Assembly (NCBI GenBank): GCA_040905865.1
Contig: JBBDQU010000022.1
Coordinates: forward strand, 1 to 64,000
Reading direction: 5' to 3'
Source of the DNA: Alphaproteobacteria bacterium
Lineage (GTDB): Bacteria; Pseudomonadota; Alphaproteobacteria; UBA8366; GCA-2717185
DNA length: 64,000 nt
This document shows positions 47,500 to 55,799 of the stretch, in pieces. The position numbers were made by a program, and so were the translations under genes. The notes under the pieces were generated by a model. The model was given only the letters and a program-made list of their open reading frames with translations, made no database searches and was not told the DNA's origin. The first letter of the stretch is position 1. Each line of letters opens with the position of its first letter.

Positions 47500-47560
47500 C
47501 GGATATCATACACGCGAATTGTGCAAAGGTTATGGCGTGTGTGCAAATCGCGAATATCCG
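47500..47560. promoter_or_regulatory. Repeats upstream of cobO
   Basis: The 197-nt gap 47451-47647 lies upstream of cobO and downstream of the sulfotransferase gene. It contains two direct copies of TGTGCAAA (47520-47527 and 47540-47547) spaced exactly 20 nt, i.e. about two helical turns. These are flanked by an inverted pair CGGATAT (47500-47506)/ATATCCG (47554-47560) and a shorter CGCGA/TCGCG pair. It could be an operator for cobO. No cobalamin-riboswitch core is present here. Confidence 0.4.
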
Positions 47561-47647
47561 GGAACGGCACGGCTATCGCCGCCACAGGAAGACGCATTGC
47601 AGGTCCTTGGGTGTATCTTGGATGATTTGCGCGGGTGTTGAGCGCGA

Positions 47648-48616
47648 TTACAGGGAATTGTTGTAGAATAAATTCCCCGGCAGCGAATTTTTTGCGATTT
47701 TTTCCACGGTCTCGATATCGCCAGCCGTCATTTCCTTTTGCCAGCGCATTGCCGCATCCAGCGGATCACGAATTACACTGAAATAACGGGCATCGCGAGG
47801 GCCATTTGTGCTCCGTTGCAGGAATTTTTCCGATTGGTTTTTCCAATCCAGGTTGCAAAACGCGAATAGTTCCTTCGACAACTTTATAGGAGATTCACAT
47901 AAATCTTCATACCGGACCAATTTGAAGCGTTCTGAGTTATCGCTGTTTTCGAGTGCCAATTCGTTGAGCAATGTCCAAACCCAGGCCAGCCTCTCGACAG
48001 GAACGGTTTTTGCCAGATACTCGTTGGTGAGTCCGCGGCGCCTGCCCGGGCCGGTCTCGGCCAGGCCACTGATTGCCACATTGGATCCCATGCTGCCCGT
48101 TTTTCTGCCTCGCATGACGGAGGAAACGTATCCGCATGGATGACGGATGATAAAAACCACCTTGGATTCTGGGACAGCATGCAAATACAGCCGTATCCTT
48201 GCTAAGGAGCCCACTGATTTAATCACGGGGACAACTGAATCTTCGTTACGTCTACTGATAAGATCCGGAACATCGATTTTACCGACCCAACGTGGTTTGG
48301 CGGGAAACTGATCAAGCGCATGTAATGCAGCCACGATAAAGTAGCGCGTCAACCAACTCAGTCTGGAGTTATGCGCCTTGGGAAAAACGGGCAATGTGCC
48401 GGAAGTGCGCAGCGTCCTGATGCGATGCATCGTCGCTACATATTCGCGAGCAGCAGAGGCACTAGCTTCAATTTCATCTTCCCGCGGCAAGAAGGGAATA
48501 TCTGTATTGCGAAGTTCAATATCCGGCTCGTGTCGGTAAAGCACATCTGGATGGCTGTCGAATATTTTTGCCAGCCACGTCGTTCCCGACCTGGGGGCGC
48601 CGTGAATTAAAATCAT
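47648..48616 (-). CDS. PAPS-dependent sulfotransferase family protein
   Basis: A 322-residue sulfotransferase with the 5'-phosphosulfate loop ILIHGAPRSGTTWLAKIF at the very N-terminus and the 3'-phosphate site KVVFIIRHPCGYVSSVMRGRK. It would transfer sulfate from PAPS to an unknown acceptor, perhaps a cell-surface glycan or lipid. Base composition is visibly more AT-rich than the flanking cob genes, it has no corrin-related role, and it sits with a strong hairpin between cobN and cobO. It is a likely acquired cargo gene. Confidence 0.85.
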   Translation of the reverse strand: MILIHGAPRSGTTWLAKIFDSHPDVLYRHEPDIELRNTDIPFLPREDEIEASASAAREYVATMHRIRTLRTSGTLPVFPKAHNSRLSWLTRYFIVAALHALDQFPAKPRWVGKIDVPDLISRRNEDSVVPVIKSVGSLARIRLYLHAVPESKVVFIIRHPCGYVSSVMRGRKTGSMGSNVAISGLAETGPGRRRGLTNEYLAKTVPVERLAWVWTLLNELALENSDNSERFKLVRYEDLCESPIKLSKELFAFCNLDWKNQSEKFLQRSTNGPRDARYFSVIRDPLDAAMRWQKEMTAGDIETVEKIAKNSLPGNLFYNNSL

Positions 48617-48626
48617 ATGAAATTAA

Positions 48627-48701
48627 GCCTATCGAAATCAGCCGTTTCCATTGCATTTGCAGCCAACGCTGCATGCGGAAACGGGTTCCGTTGCGATAGG
48701 C
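48627..48701. repeat. Large imperfect hairpin between cobN and the sulfotransferase gene
   Basis: A 75-nt nested inverted repeat in the 147-nt gap. GCCTATCG (48627-48634) pairs with CGATAGGC (48694-48701), CCGTTTCC (48642-48649) with GGAAACGG (48677-48684), and TGCAG (48658-48662) with CTGCA (48669-48673). It may be a terminator of the cobU-cobW-cobN transcript or a trace of the insertion that brought in the sulfotransferase gene. Confidence 0.55.
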
Positions 48702-48763
48702 AAAAATATTCTTTCTTTGAGAAGCCCGACCGCAACCGATTGAACGCCGCTGATTGCGAACCG

Positions 48764-51700
48764 TTAATTTCCCTGTGCGGCCATTGCTTCCAGCGCACGC
48801 CGGGCGGTGTTCGATTTCGGCTGCCACAATCGGCGGTCCTGCGCCTCGATCAGGCGTTCGGCGATCTCCCGCAGCGCCGCCGGATTGTGGTCGCGGATGA
48901 AGCCGCGCACGGTGTCGTCGCCCAGATAGGCCTCGAACACGGCATCGAAATGGTGGTCCTGTACCGCGCCGGTCGTGGCGGCGAAGGCGAACATGTAATC
49001 GACCGTCGCCGCCATTTCGAAGGCGCCCTTGTAGCCGTGGCGCATCACGCCGGCGATCCACTTCGGGTTCAGCACCCGGCCCCGCACGGTGCGGGCGATT
49101 TCCTCCTCCAGCGTGCGGATGCGCGGGCTTTCCGGGCGCGAATGGTCGTTATGATAAACGGCTGGCCGCTCGCCCCGCAGGCTGTGCACGGTAGCGGTCA
49201 TCCCGCCTTCGAACTGGTAATAGTCGTCGGAATCCAGCAGGTCGTGCTCGCGGTTGTCCTGGTTGTGGACCACGGCATCGACCCCGCGCAGCCGGTTTTC
49301 CAGCATCCCGTGAGCCGCCTCGCCGTCCGATCCCGCGCCATAGGCATAGCCGCCCCAGGCGATATAGGCGCGGGCCAGATCGTCGCGCGATTCCCACCCT
49401 TTCTCGTCGATCAGCGCCTGCAGTCCAGCGCCATAGGCGCCCGGTCTGGATCCGAAGATGCGCGCGGCGGCGCGGCGCATCGCGGTGGCGGCGTCGATGC
49501 CCTCCGTTTCCAGCGCCGCCGTGTCTTCACGTGTGCGCGCGGCCAGCGGGTTATCGCGCGCGTCTTCGTCCAGCGCCGCCACCGCGCGCACGGCGGAATC
49601 GAACAGGTCGATCAGGTTTGGAAAGGCGTCACGGAAGAAACCTGAAATCCGCAGGGTAACGTCGACCCGGGGCCGGTCCAGCACGTTCAGCGGCAACACC
49701 TCGAACCCGGTAACCCGGCGCGACGCCGAATCCCATGTCGGGCGCGCGCCGATCAGCGCCAGCGCCTGGGCGATATCGTCGCCGCCGGTGCGCATGTTGG
49801 ACGTGCCCCAGGCGGACAGCGCCATGGTCTTCGGCCAGTCGCCATGGTCCTGCGCGTGGCGTTCGACCAGCATCTGCGCGGACTTCCATCCCAGCAGCCA
49901 GGCCGCCGGCGTCGGCGCGGTGCGGGTGTCGATGGAATAGAAGTTGCGTCCAGTCGGCAATACATCCGGCCTGCCGCGCGTCGGCGCGCCGGACGGGCCG
50001 GGCGCAACAAAACGGCCGTCCAGCCCGGCCAGCAGCCCGGCGATTTCGGCATCGCCGCAGGCTTCGACATCGGGACGGATACGGCTTTCGATTTCGTCGA
50101 GGACGGGGAGGGAGGCGGTCCAATCGGCAGAGGGAGTCGACGTGCCGCTGACAAGGTTCAGCGCCAGAATTTCGAGGCGCTCCACCGTGTCGCCATTGGT
50201 GCGCCAAGGGATTGCACGCGCGACCCCCTCACCCCGACCCTCTCCCCCCAAGGGGGGCGAGGGAGAAAGATTCGATCCATCGCCCAATTCTTCACTCCCT
50301 CTCCCTGTGGGGAGAGGGTCGGGGTGAGGGGGAGACACGATCACCGTTGCGAGTTCTCCCGGCCGTGCCTCATACCACGCATCTCCTAACACGCAGTCCA
50401 GTGGATCGAATACAAGCCCGAGGTCCTTCGCCAGCGCGCGGATCAGCGAGGCGTCGCCGCCTTTGCCCTTGCCGCGCGGTACCCGGGCCAGCGCGACCAG
50501 CAGGTCGTTCAGCCGGTCCCCGTCCGGCGATTCGCCGAAGACATGCAACCCGTCGCGGATCTGCATTTCCTTCAACTCGCACAGGAAATTGTCGAGCTTG
50601 CCCAGCGCATCGTCCTCCGATGCGTCCGGCGCGATGCCGCAATCCCTGTCCAGCCCCAGCGACCGGGTCAGTTCCAGGATCTGGCCGCCGAGCACCTTCA
50701 GGCGCCGGGGGTCGACTCCGGCGGCTTCGAAATACTCATCGACCAGCGCCTCCAGATCCTTCAGCGGGCCATAGCTTTCGGCGCGGGTCAGCGGCGGCGT
50801 CATGTGATCGATCACCACCGCCTGTGCGCGGCGCTTGGCCTGCGTCCCTTCGCCCGGATCGTTGACGATGAACGGGTACAGGTTCGGCAGCGGTCCCAGT
50901 GTCGCTTCCGGAAAGCATTCTTCCGACAGCGCCAGCGCCTTGCCCGGCAGCCATTCCAGGTTGCCATGTTTGCCCATATGGACCAGCGCCTGCGCCCGGA
51001 ACGATTCCCGCAGCCAGGCGTAAAACGCAAAGTAGTTGTGCGGCGGCACCAGCGCCGGGTCGTGATAGCTGGCCACCGGGTCAATATTATATCCGCGCGC
51101 CGGCTGCAGGCCGATGGCGACGCCGCCGCAGCGGAAGGCGGGAATCGTGAAGCTGCCGCAATCCAGTTCGCCTTCGCGGTAGAACGGGTCCGATTCCGGC
51201 GGACCCCAGCGTTCGGCGACCTGCGCACGCACGGCTTCTGGCAGCCCGCCGAAGAACAGGTGGTAATCGGCGAGCGACAAAGTTTCCTCGATCCTGCGGC
51301 CGCGCCAGCCCGCATTGGTCGGCCCCTCGGTCAGCCGCGCGACCAGCGCATCGCCGTCTTCGGGAATGTCCGTCACGCGGTAACCGGCGGAACCCATTGC
51401 CCGCAGCACGGTGACGGTGCCGGCCGGTGTGTCCAGGCCGACGCCGTTGCCGATGCGCCCGTCCCGGTTCGGGTAGTTGGCGAGGATCAGCGCGACGCGC
51501 CGGTCACCCGGCTTCGTGTTCCGCAGCATTGCCCAGTTGGCGGCGAGCGTCGCCACGAAGGCGCAACGGTCGGCGACTGGTTTGTAGGTGACGATATCGG
51601 CTTCGACCGCGTCGTCGCGCTGCGCCGGCGCCTTGAAGGAAACCGCGCGGGTGAGCAGGCGGCCGTCCACTTCCGGCAACGCCACGTTCATCGCGATATC

Positions 51701-52627
51701 CCGCGCCGACAGTCCGCGCGTGCTGCCGCGCCAGGCTTCTTCCGTCCCGCCGGAAAACACGATCTGCAGGATCGGGCAGTCGGCATCGTCGAAGGGCGTT
51801 TCACTGCGCTTCGCCCCAGGGCTGCTCAGGGCGAAACCGGTGCCGTTCAGGATGACGGCGGGGGCGGCTTCGGCAATCAGCCGGCGCATGGTTTCCGCCG
51901 CGACCGGGTCCTTCAGACTGGTGGCGTAGACCGGCAGCACGTTCAGTCCCGCCGCATTCAGCGCGGTTATCATGGCGTCGATGGCGGCGGTGTTCGATGC
52001 CTGTACCAGCGCGCGGTAGAACACCAGCGCCGCCGCCGGGCGGTCGGGCCGCCAGTCCAGATCGGCGATGGTTTCCGGCGCGCGGTCCGGCGCATACAAC
52101 CCGGCGCGCAGCAACGGGGCGGGTTCGCGCCATTCGGTGTCATGCCCGCAAAGGCTGGCGGCATAGGCGAGGCATTCGCGGTAATTCGCCGGACCGCCCT
52201 GCACGCAGTATTGCCACAGCCGGTGGGCCACATCGCCCGGCAGGGTGGACAGCGAGGTCAATTCGGCGTCCGGCTGGTCGTCGCCGGGCAGGAAGGCCAA
52301 TGCGATGTTTTCCCTGCGGCAGGTATCGGCGATCTGCTCCACACCGTAGGGCCAGTAGCCACGCCCGCCGAGCAGGCGGACGATCACCAGTTTTGCCTGT
52401 CCGACCACGGATTCGACGTAGAGATCGACCGACATGTTGTGGCCGAGCTGCATCAGGTTGGCCAGCCGCAGGGAAATCGCACCGGCTCTGTGCCTGTGCG
52501 CGGCAGCGAAGCCGGCAATCTCGCTATCGGCGGCGGTCAGGATGACGACATCGCCCGGCGTCTGTTCCAGGTCGATGGCGGGGCTTCCGTCCTCGATCGT
52601 GCCGGGCTGGGTGGCGAGCAGGTGCAT
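48764..52627 (-). CDS. cobN: Cobaltochelatase large subunit CobN
   Basis: The 1287-residue large subunit of the ATP-dependent cobaltochelatase (H-subunit homologue), which inserts cobalt into hydrogenobyrinate a,c-diamide in the late-cobalt pathway. CobN/BchH-like segments include VHMGKHGNLEWLPGKALALS, NNMRTGGDD-like NMRTGGDDIAQALALIG and KWIAGVMRHGYKGAFEMAATVDYMFAF. Its partners, chelatase subunits CobS and CobT, are absent from the window (the cobS and cobT here are different enzymes). It follows cobW by 6 nt. A palindromic insertion encodes about residues 766-802. Confidence 0.96.
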   Translation of the reverse strand: MHLLATQPGTIEDGSPAIDLEQTPGDVVILTAADSEIAGFAAAHRHRAGAISLRLANLMQLGHNMSVDLYVESVVGQAKLVIVRLLGGRGYWPYGVEQIADTCRRENIALAFLPGDDQPDAELTSLSTLPGDVAHRLWQYCVQGGPANYRECLAYAASLCGHDTEWREPAPLLRAGLYAPDRAPETIADLDWRPDRPAAALVFYRALVQASNTAAIDAMITALNAAGLNVLPVYATSLKDPVAAETMRRLIAEAAPAVILNGTGFALSSPGAKRSETPFDDADCPILQIVFSGGTEEAWRGSTRGLSARDIAMNVALPEVDGRLLTRAVSFKAPAQRDDAVEADIVTYKPVADRCAFVATLAANWAMLRNTKPGDRRVALILANYPNRDGRIGNGVGLDTPAGTVTVLRAMGSAGYRVTDIPEDGDALVARLTEGPTNAGWRGRRIEETLSLADYHLFFGGLPEAVRAQVAERWGPPESDPFYREGELDCGSFTIPAFRCGGVAIGLQPARGYNIDPVASYHDPALVPPHNYFAFYAWLRESFRAQALVHMGKHGNLEWLPGKALALSEECFPEATLGPLPNLYPFIVNDPGEGTQAKRRAQAVVIDHMTPPLTRAESYGPLKDLEALVDEYFEAAGVDPRRLKVLGGQILELTRSLGLDRDCGIAPDASEDDALGKLDNFLCELKEMQIRDGLHVFGESPDGDRLNDLLVALARVPRGKGKGGDASLIRALAKDLGLVFDPLDCVLGDAWYEARPGELATVIVSPPHPDPLPTGRGSEELGDGSNLSPSPPLGGEGRGEGVARAIPWRTNGDTVERLEILALNLVSGTSTPSADWTASLPVLDEIESRIRPDVEACGDAEIAGLLAGLDGRFVAPGPSGAPTRGRPDVLPTGRNFYSIDTRTAPTPAAWLLGWKSAQMLVERHAQDHGDWPKTMALSAWGTSNMRTGGDDIAQALALIGARPTWDSASRRVTGFEVLPLNVLDRPRVDVTLRISGFFRDAFPNLIDLFDSAVRAVAALDEDARDNPLAARTREDTAALETEGIDAATAMRRAAARIFGSRPGAYGAGLQALIDEKGWESRDDLARAYIAWGGYAYGAGSDGEAAHGMLENRLRGVDAVVHNQDNREHDLLDSDDYYQFEGGMTATVHSLRGERPAVYHNDHSRPESPRIRTLEEEIARTVRGRVLNPKWIAGVMRHGYKGAFEMAATVDYMFAFAATTGAVQDHHFDAVFEAYLGDDTVRGFIRDHNPAALREIAERLIEAQDRRLWQPKSNTARRALEAMAAQGN
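50224..50332. repeat. Palindromic repeat inserted in frame within cobN
   Basis: Perfect 24-bp inverted arms at 50224-50247 (CCCCCTCACCCCGACCCTCT and four further C) and 50309-50332, with a 61-nt spacer that itself contains CT/GA-rich complementary blocks. It lies inside the cobN reading frame without a frameshift and encodes a low-complexity, proline/glycine-rich peptide (PPHPDPLPTGRG near one end and GGEGRGEG near the other). Such GC-rich palindromes are a known class of dispersed repeat in proteobacterial genomes. Confidence 0.85.
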
Positions 52628-52633
52628 CCCGTG

Positions 52634-53662
52634 TCAGCCCAGCACCGTCTCCCAGATCGCCTTCTTGTCCAGCCCCGCGAAGCCGATGACGACAATATGG
52701 CTGCGGCGCTCCTCGCCCGGCGTCCATTCGCGGTCGAAATACCGGTCGAGCCGCGGACCGACCATCTGCACGACTTCGCGACGGGCGATTCCCGGGCGGT
52801 CAAGGAAACCCTTCACCCGCAGGATATGGTGCTGCGCCACGGCCTGCCGCAGCCGCTTCTCCAGCGCGTCCGCATCCGCGACGGGCCCGGGTGTGATGAT
52901 AAAGCTTTCGAAATCGTCATGGTCGTGATCGGATTCGTCGTCGTGACGGGAATGCCGTGTGTCCAGGTCGTCCTCCGCGCCCGCGCCGAGCCCCAGCAGG
53001 ACAGCAGGGTCGACCCGGGCGTTGGCGGCGCTGATCACCTGGGCGCCTGGCCGGATGCGCGCCGCCATCTGGTGGCGAAGGACGGTGGCGGCGGCCTTCG
53101 GGATCAGGTCCGTCTTGTTCATCACCACCATATCGGCGCAGGCCAGCTGGTCCTGAAAGACTTCCTCCAGGGGGTCGTCATGATCCAGCGCCGGGTCGGC
53201 CATGCGCGCCGCCAGCAGGGCGGCGGGGTCGGCGGTAAATACGCCTTCGGCCATCGCCGCGGAATCGACAACGGCGATCACGCCGTCGACGGTGACGCGG
53301 CTGCGCACTTCCGGCCAGTTGAACGCCTTGACCAGCGGCTTGGGCAGCGCCAGCCCGGACGTCTCGATGATGATGTGATCGGGCGGATTGTCACGGTTCA
53401 GGATGATCTCCATGGCGGGCAGGAAATCGTCGGCGACCGTGCAACAGATACAGCCATTGGCAAGTTCGACGATATCGTCCTCCCCGCAATCCTCGATCCC
53501 GCAACCCAGGAGGACATCGCGGTCGATGCCGAGGTCGCCGAACTCGTTGATCAGAAAGGCCAGCCGTTTGCCCCTGTTCTGTTCGATCATGTGGCGGATC
53601 AGGCTGGTCTTGCCGGCGCCAAGAAAGCCGGTGATGACGGTCGCGGGAATTTTTTCGGTCAT
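52634..53662 (-). CDS. cobW: CobW-type GTPase, cobalt chaperone
   Basis: A 342-residue COG0523 G3E GTPase. Walker A is TGFLGAGKTSLIRHM (Gly12-Thr19), the metal-binding CxCC motif is Cys71-Ile-Cys73-Cys74 in ANGCICCTV, and NKTDLI is the base-recognition motif. A His/Asp-rich stretch (SRHDDESDHDHDDFE, about residues 240-255) precedes the C-terminal CobW domain. It is believed to deliver cobalt for corrin synthesis. Gaps of 6 nt to both cobU and cobN show one operon behind the riboswitch. Confidence 0.94.
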   Translation of the reverse strand: MTEKIPATVITGFLGAGKTSLIRHMIEQNRGKRLAFLINEFGDLGIDRDVLLGCGIEDCGEDDIVELANGCICCTVADDFLPAMEIILNRDNPPDHIIIETSGLALPKPLVKAFNWPEVRSRVTVDGVIAVVDSAAMAEGVFTADPAALLAARMADPALDHDDPLEEVFQDQLACADMVVMNKTDLIPKAAATVLRHQMAARIRPGAQVISAANARVDPAVLLGLGAGAEDDLDTRHSRHDDESDHDHDDFESFIITPGPVADADALEKRLRQAVAQHHILRVKGFLDRPGIARREVVQMVGPRLDRYFDREWTPGEERRSHIVVIGFAGLDKKAIWETVLG

Positions 53663-53668
53663 GATATT

Positions 53669-54196
53669 CTAATTGTCCTTTAGCGTGAGGGGCAGCCCGG
53701 CGGCCATAAACTGGACGCGGTCGGCGGCGGCGGCAACCGCCTGGTTCAGGTTTCCGGCCATGTCGCGGAAGGCGCGCGCCAGCGGATTCGCGGGCACAAC
53801 GCCAAGCCCTACCTCGTTGGCGACAATTACCACCGGGCCAGCCAGGCCGGCCAGCGTATCGACCAGATGCCGGGTTTCCCTGTCCGCGTCACGGTCGGCC
53901 AGCATCACATTGGTGATCCAGAGGGTCAGGCAGTCGACCAGCACCGGCCGGTTCGGCGCCGCATGTTTTGCGATGGCGAAGGCCAGCGCCAGCGGTTCCT
54001 CCACCGTTTGCCAGCGGTCGCCTCGGCGTCGCCGGTGCCGTTTGATCCTGTCGATCATTTCCGCATCGCCCGCATGCGCGGTGGCGATATAGGTCGCACC
54101 CGTCCAGGACGTGCCGAAACCGGCTTCGATCAGCGTTTCCGCGTGACGGCTTTTTCCCGACGCCGCGCCGCCCAGGACAAGCGTCACCGGACGCAA
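53669..54196 (-). CDS. cobU: Adenosylcobinamide kinase / guanylyltransferase
   Basis: Phosphorylates and guanylylates adenosylcobinamide during nucleotide-loop assembly. The kinase P-loop is TLVLGGAASGKSRHAETLI at the N-terminus, followed by ATYIATAHAGDAEM, RIKRHRRRRGDRW (site of the guanylylated His) and VIVANEVGLGVVP. The start is uncertain. The TTG at 54196 has an excellent ribosome site (AAGGAAGA, 7 nt) and gives 175 residues. A GTG at 54187 and an ATG at 54253, which abuts the riboswitch, are alternatives. First gene of cobU-cobW-cobN. Confidence 0.93.
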   Translation of the reverse strand: MRPVTLVLGGAASGKSRHAETLIEAGFGTSWTGATYIATAHAGDAEMIDRIKRHRRRRGDRWQTVEEPLALAFAIAKHAAPNRPVLVDCLTLWITNVMLADRDADRETRHLVDTLAGLAGPVVIVANEVGLGVVPANPLARAFRDMAGNLNQAVAAAADRVQFMAAGLPLTLKDN

Positions 54197-54253
54197 CGCG
54201 GATTCTTCCTTCGTATCGATGGCATCGTCCTCCGCCCGAGGGGGCCAGTTCAT

Positions 54254-54427
54254 ATGCGCACCGGAGAGGTCTCCTGGCTGGGGCGGGGTCTTTCCGGAGC
54301 GCCTTCCCGGCGGCAGGGCCGCCAGTGGCAATTTGTTCCGGGTCCGCCTGTCACAGTTGCGGGGGCAGCGCCGGGCTTGCACCGGACTTCCCTGTTCTGG
54401 CACGCTGGCGCGACGGTACCGCGCCGC
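54254..54427 (-). promoter_or_regulatory. Cobalamin (B12) riboswitch upstream of cobU
   Basis: On the minus strand all conserved elements appear in order: GGTACC (54420-54415), GGGAAGTCCGGTGCAAG then CCCGGC (54392-54370), the core GCCCCCGCAACTGTGACAGG then CGGAC (54366-54342), GCCACTGG and GGGAAGGCG, and the B12 box AGCCAGGAGACC (54279-54268). The outer GCGC pair closes the fold. It lies in the gap between the DUF2062 gene and cobU and should repress cobU-cobW-cobN when B12 is plentiful. The B12 box lies just before the cobU start, so control could be at translation initiation or by termination; the sequence does not decide this. Confidence 0.97.
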
Positions 54428-54444
54428 ATCGCCGGGGGCAAGCG

Positions 54445-55041
54445 TTACCGGGAGACGCCGATGCCGGGCTGCCCCTTCCGTCCGAGGCGTTTCCGCATGC
54501 GCCGGACCCGCATCCGCTCCAGCAGTTTCAGGCTCCACCAGTAGCCTATGACGGCGCTGAGCAATGCCCAGGGGATCGATCCGATAAACATCGGCAGGCC
54601 CCATCTTTCGAAGAGCGCGACCGTATAGATCCAGATCGAGTCCAGGAATCCGGCATCGGCGTCCAGCATATTCGTAAGCGTGGCGGTAAATTCGTCATAA
54701 CCGGAAAAGTTACTGTTTTCGCCCAGCATCAGCCGGCCGGTCACGAGGAAAAGGTAATACATCGGCCCCAGGGTAAAAATATTGGTAACCCAGGTCCAGG
54801 CCATGGCGACGATGGCGCTGAAGTCCCATTCCGGCCGGATTATCCGCAGCACGATCCAGATGGCCAGACAGATGGGCATCTGCACGCCGACGGTCGGCGT
54901 CATCGCGACCAGCAACCCGATAAAGACACCGCGCGCCGTATAGTGCGGGGAATGTTTGGCGCGCAGCAGCGGCACGAGCAGGCGATACCGCAGCATACGC
55001 CGCAAGCTCTGTACAATGGGACGGGACTGCAATGCCCTCAC
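54445..55041 (-). CDS. DUF2062 family membrane protein
   Basis: A 198-residue DUF2062 protein of unknown function. It opens with a basic helix, then SPHYTARGVFIGLLVAMTPTVGVQMPICL (family hallmark) and three or four membrane helices, the last followed by a very basic tail (LERMRVRRMRKRLGRKG). It lies upstream of the riboswitch on the same strand; since its 3' end is only 17 nt from the riboswitch, the cobU promoter probably overlaps its coding end. Relation to B12 synthesis unknown. Confidence 0.85.
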   Translation of the reverse strand: MRALQSRPIVQSLRRMLRYRLLVPLLRAKHSPHYTARGVFIGLLVAMTPTVGVQMPICLAIWIVLRIIRPEWDFSAIVAMAWTWVTNIFTLGPMYYLFLVTGRLMLGENSNFSGYDEFTATLTNMLDADAGFLDSIWIYTVALFERWGLPMFIGSIPWALLSAVIGYWWSLKLLERMRVRRMRKRLGRKGQPGIGVSR

Positions 55042-55162
55042 CCTCTGCGTCTCCTTCGTGAAACTAGCATACTGGTAGTCGTTTATATCGGTGCCGACGT
55101 GAAAGGGGCAATGACAGTCCGCGCATCGGTTTCAACAATTCGGCATTCGGATTTTGCGACCG

Positions 55163-55783
55163 TTAATACGCCGGTCTGTTGACGCCGGATACCCGCCAGG
55201 CTTCGCCTTCGGCCAGCCCGGTAATGTAGTCGAGCTGTGTGACGCCCAGATGAACGACGCTGAAGGCGAGTGCGCGTTCCGGGCCGAGACCCAGTGCCAG
55301 CGACAGTGCCGCGCGGATTGTACCGCCATGGGCTACGGCGATGATGTCACGCCCGGCATGGTCCGCCGACAGGCGGATGATGGCCGGGACAGCGCGGGAA
55401 ACAAGATCGGCAAAGCTTTCTCCGTTCGGGGCCCGGACAAATGCGGGGGCGCGCCAGGATTGCGGCGGCATGCTGTCGCGCAGGGCGGCGAATGCCTCGT
55501 TGCGCATGCCCTGCCAATCGCCGAAATTCTGTTCGCGCAGGTCCGGTTCGCGCAGCGGCGCCGGCACGTCCAGCCCGGCGGCCCGGATGGCGTCGGCGGT
55601 CTGGGTGGCGCGCCTCAGATCGCTGGTGACCAGCACGGCATTGGCGGGCAGGATACCCGCCAGCGCCCTGAAGGCATGCGTATCGGTGCAGTCGGCGTCC
55701 AGGTCGCGCTGCCCGTAGACAATATCCAGCCCGTCAGGAACCGGCGCGTGACGAACCCACCACCAGCGGGTCACGGTGCTCAC
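55163..55783 (-). CDS. cobC: Histidine phosphatase, candidate alpha-ribazole phosphatase
   Basis: A 206-residue histidine-phosphatase (phosphoglycerate mutase-like) protein with the phosphate-accepting His in WWVRHAPVPDG and the second His in VAHGGTIRAALSLAL. EQNFGDWQG resembles the CobC consensus. The GTG at 55783 has a GAGGAAA ribosome site 7 nt upstream and begins 17 nt after the cobS stop. Position after cobS points to CobC, which dephosphorylates alpha-ribazole-5'-phosphate or adenosylcobalamin-5'-phosphate. Much of the longer ORF upstream is cobS antisense-frame noise. Confidence 0.82.
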   Translation of the reverse strand: MSTVTRWWWVRHAPVPDGLDIVYGQRDLDADCTDTHAFRALAGILPANAVLVTSDLRRATQTADAIRAAGLDVPAPLREPDLREQNFGDWQGMRNEAFAALRDSMPPQSWRAPAFVRAPNGESFADLVSRAVPAIIRLSADHAGRDIIAVAHGGTIRAALSLALGLGPERALAFSVVHLGVTQLDYITGLAEGEAWRVSGVNRPAY

Positions 55784-55799
55784 CGTTGTGTTTCCTCTG

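Noticed and set aside
50543-53683. 1046-codon open frame on the plus strand opposite cobN and cobW
   Set aside because: It is antisense to two clearly conserved genes; its translation is Arg/Gly/His-rich with no domain. Long antisense frames are common in DNA this GC-rich.
54254-54604. In-frame upstream extension of cobU to an ATG at 54604
   Set aside because: It would run through the cobalamin riboswitch and part of the DUF2062 gene; cobU homologues begin close to the P-loop.
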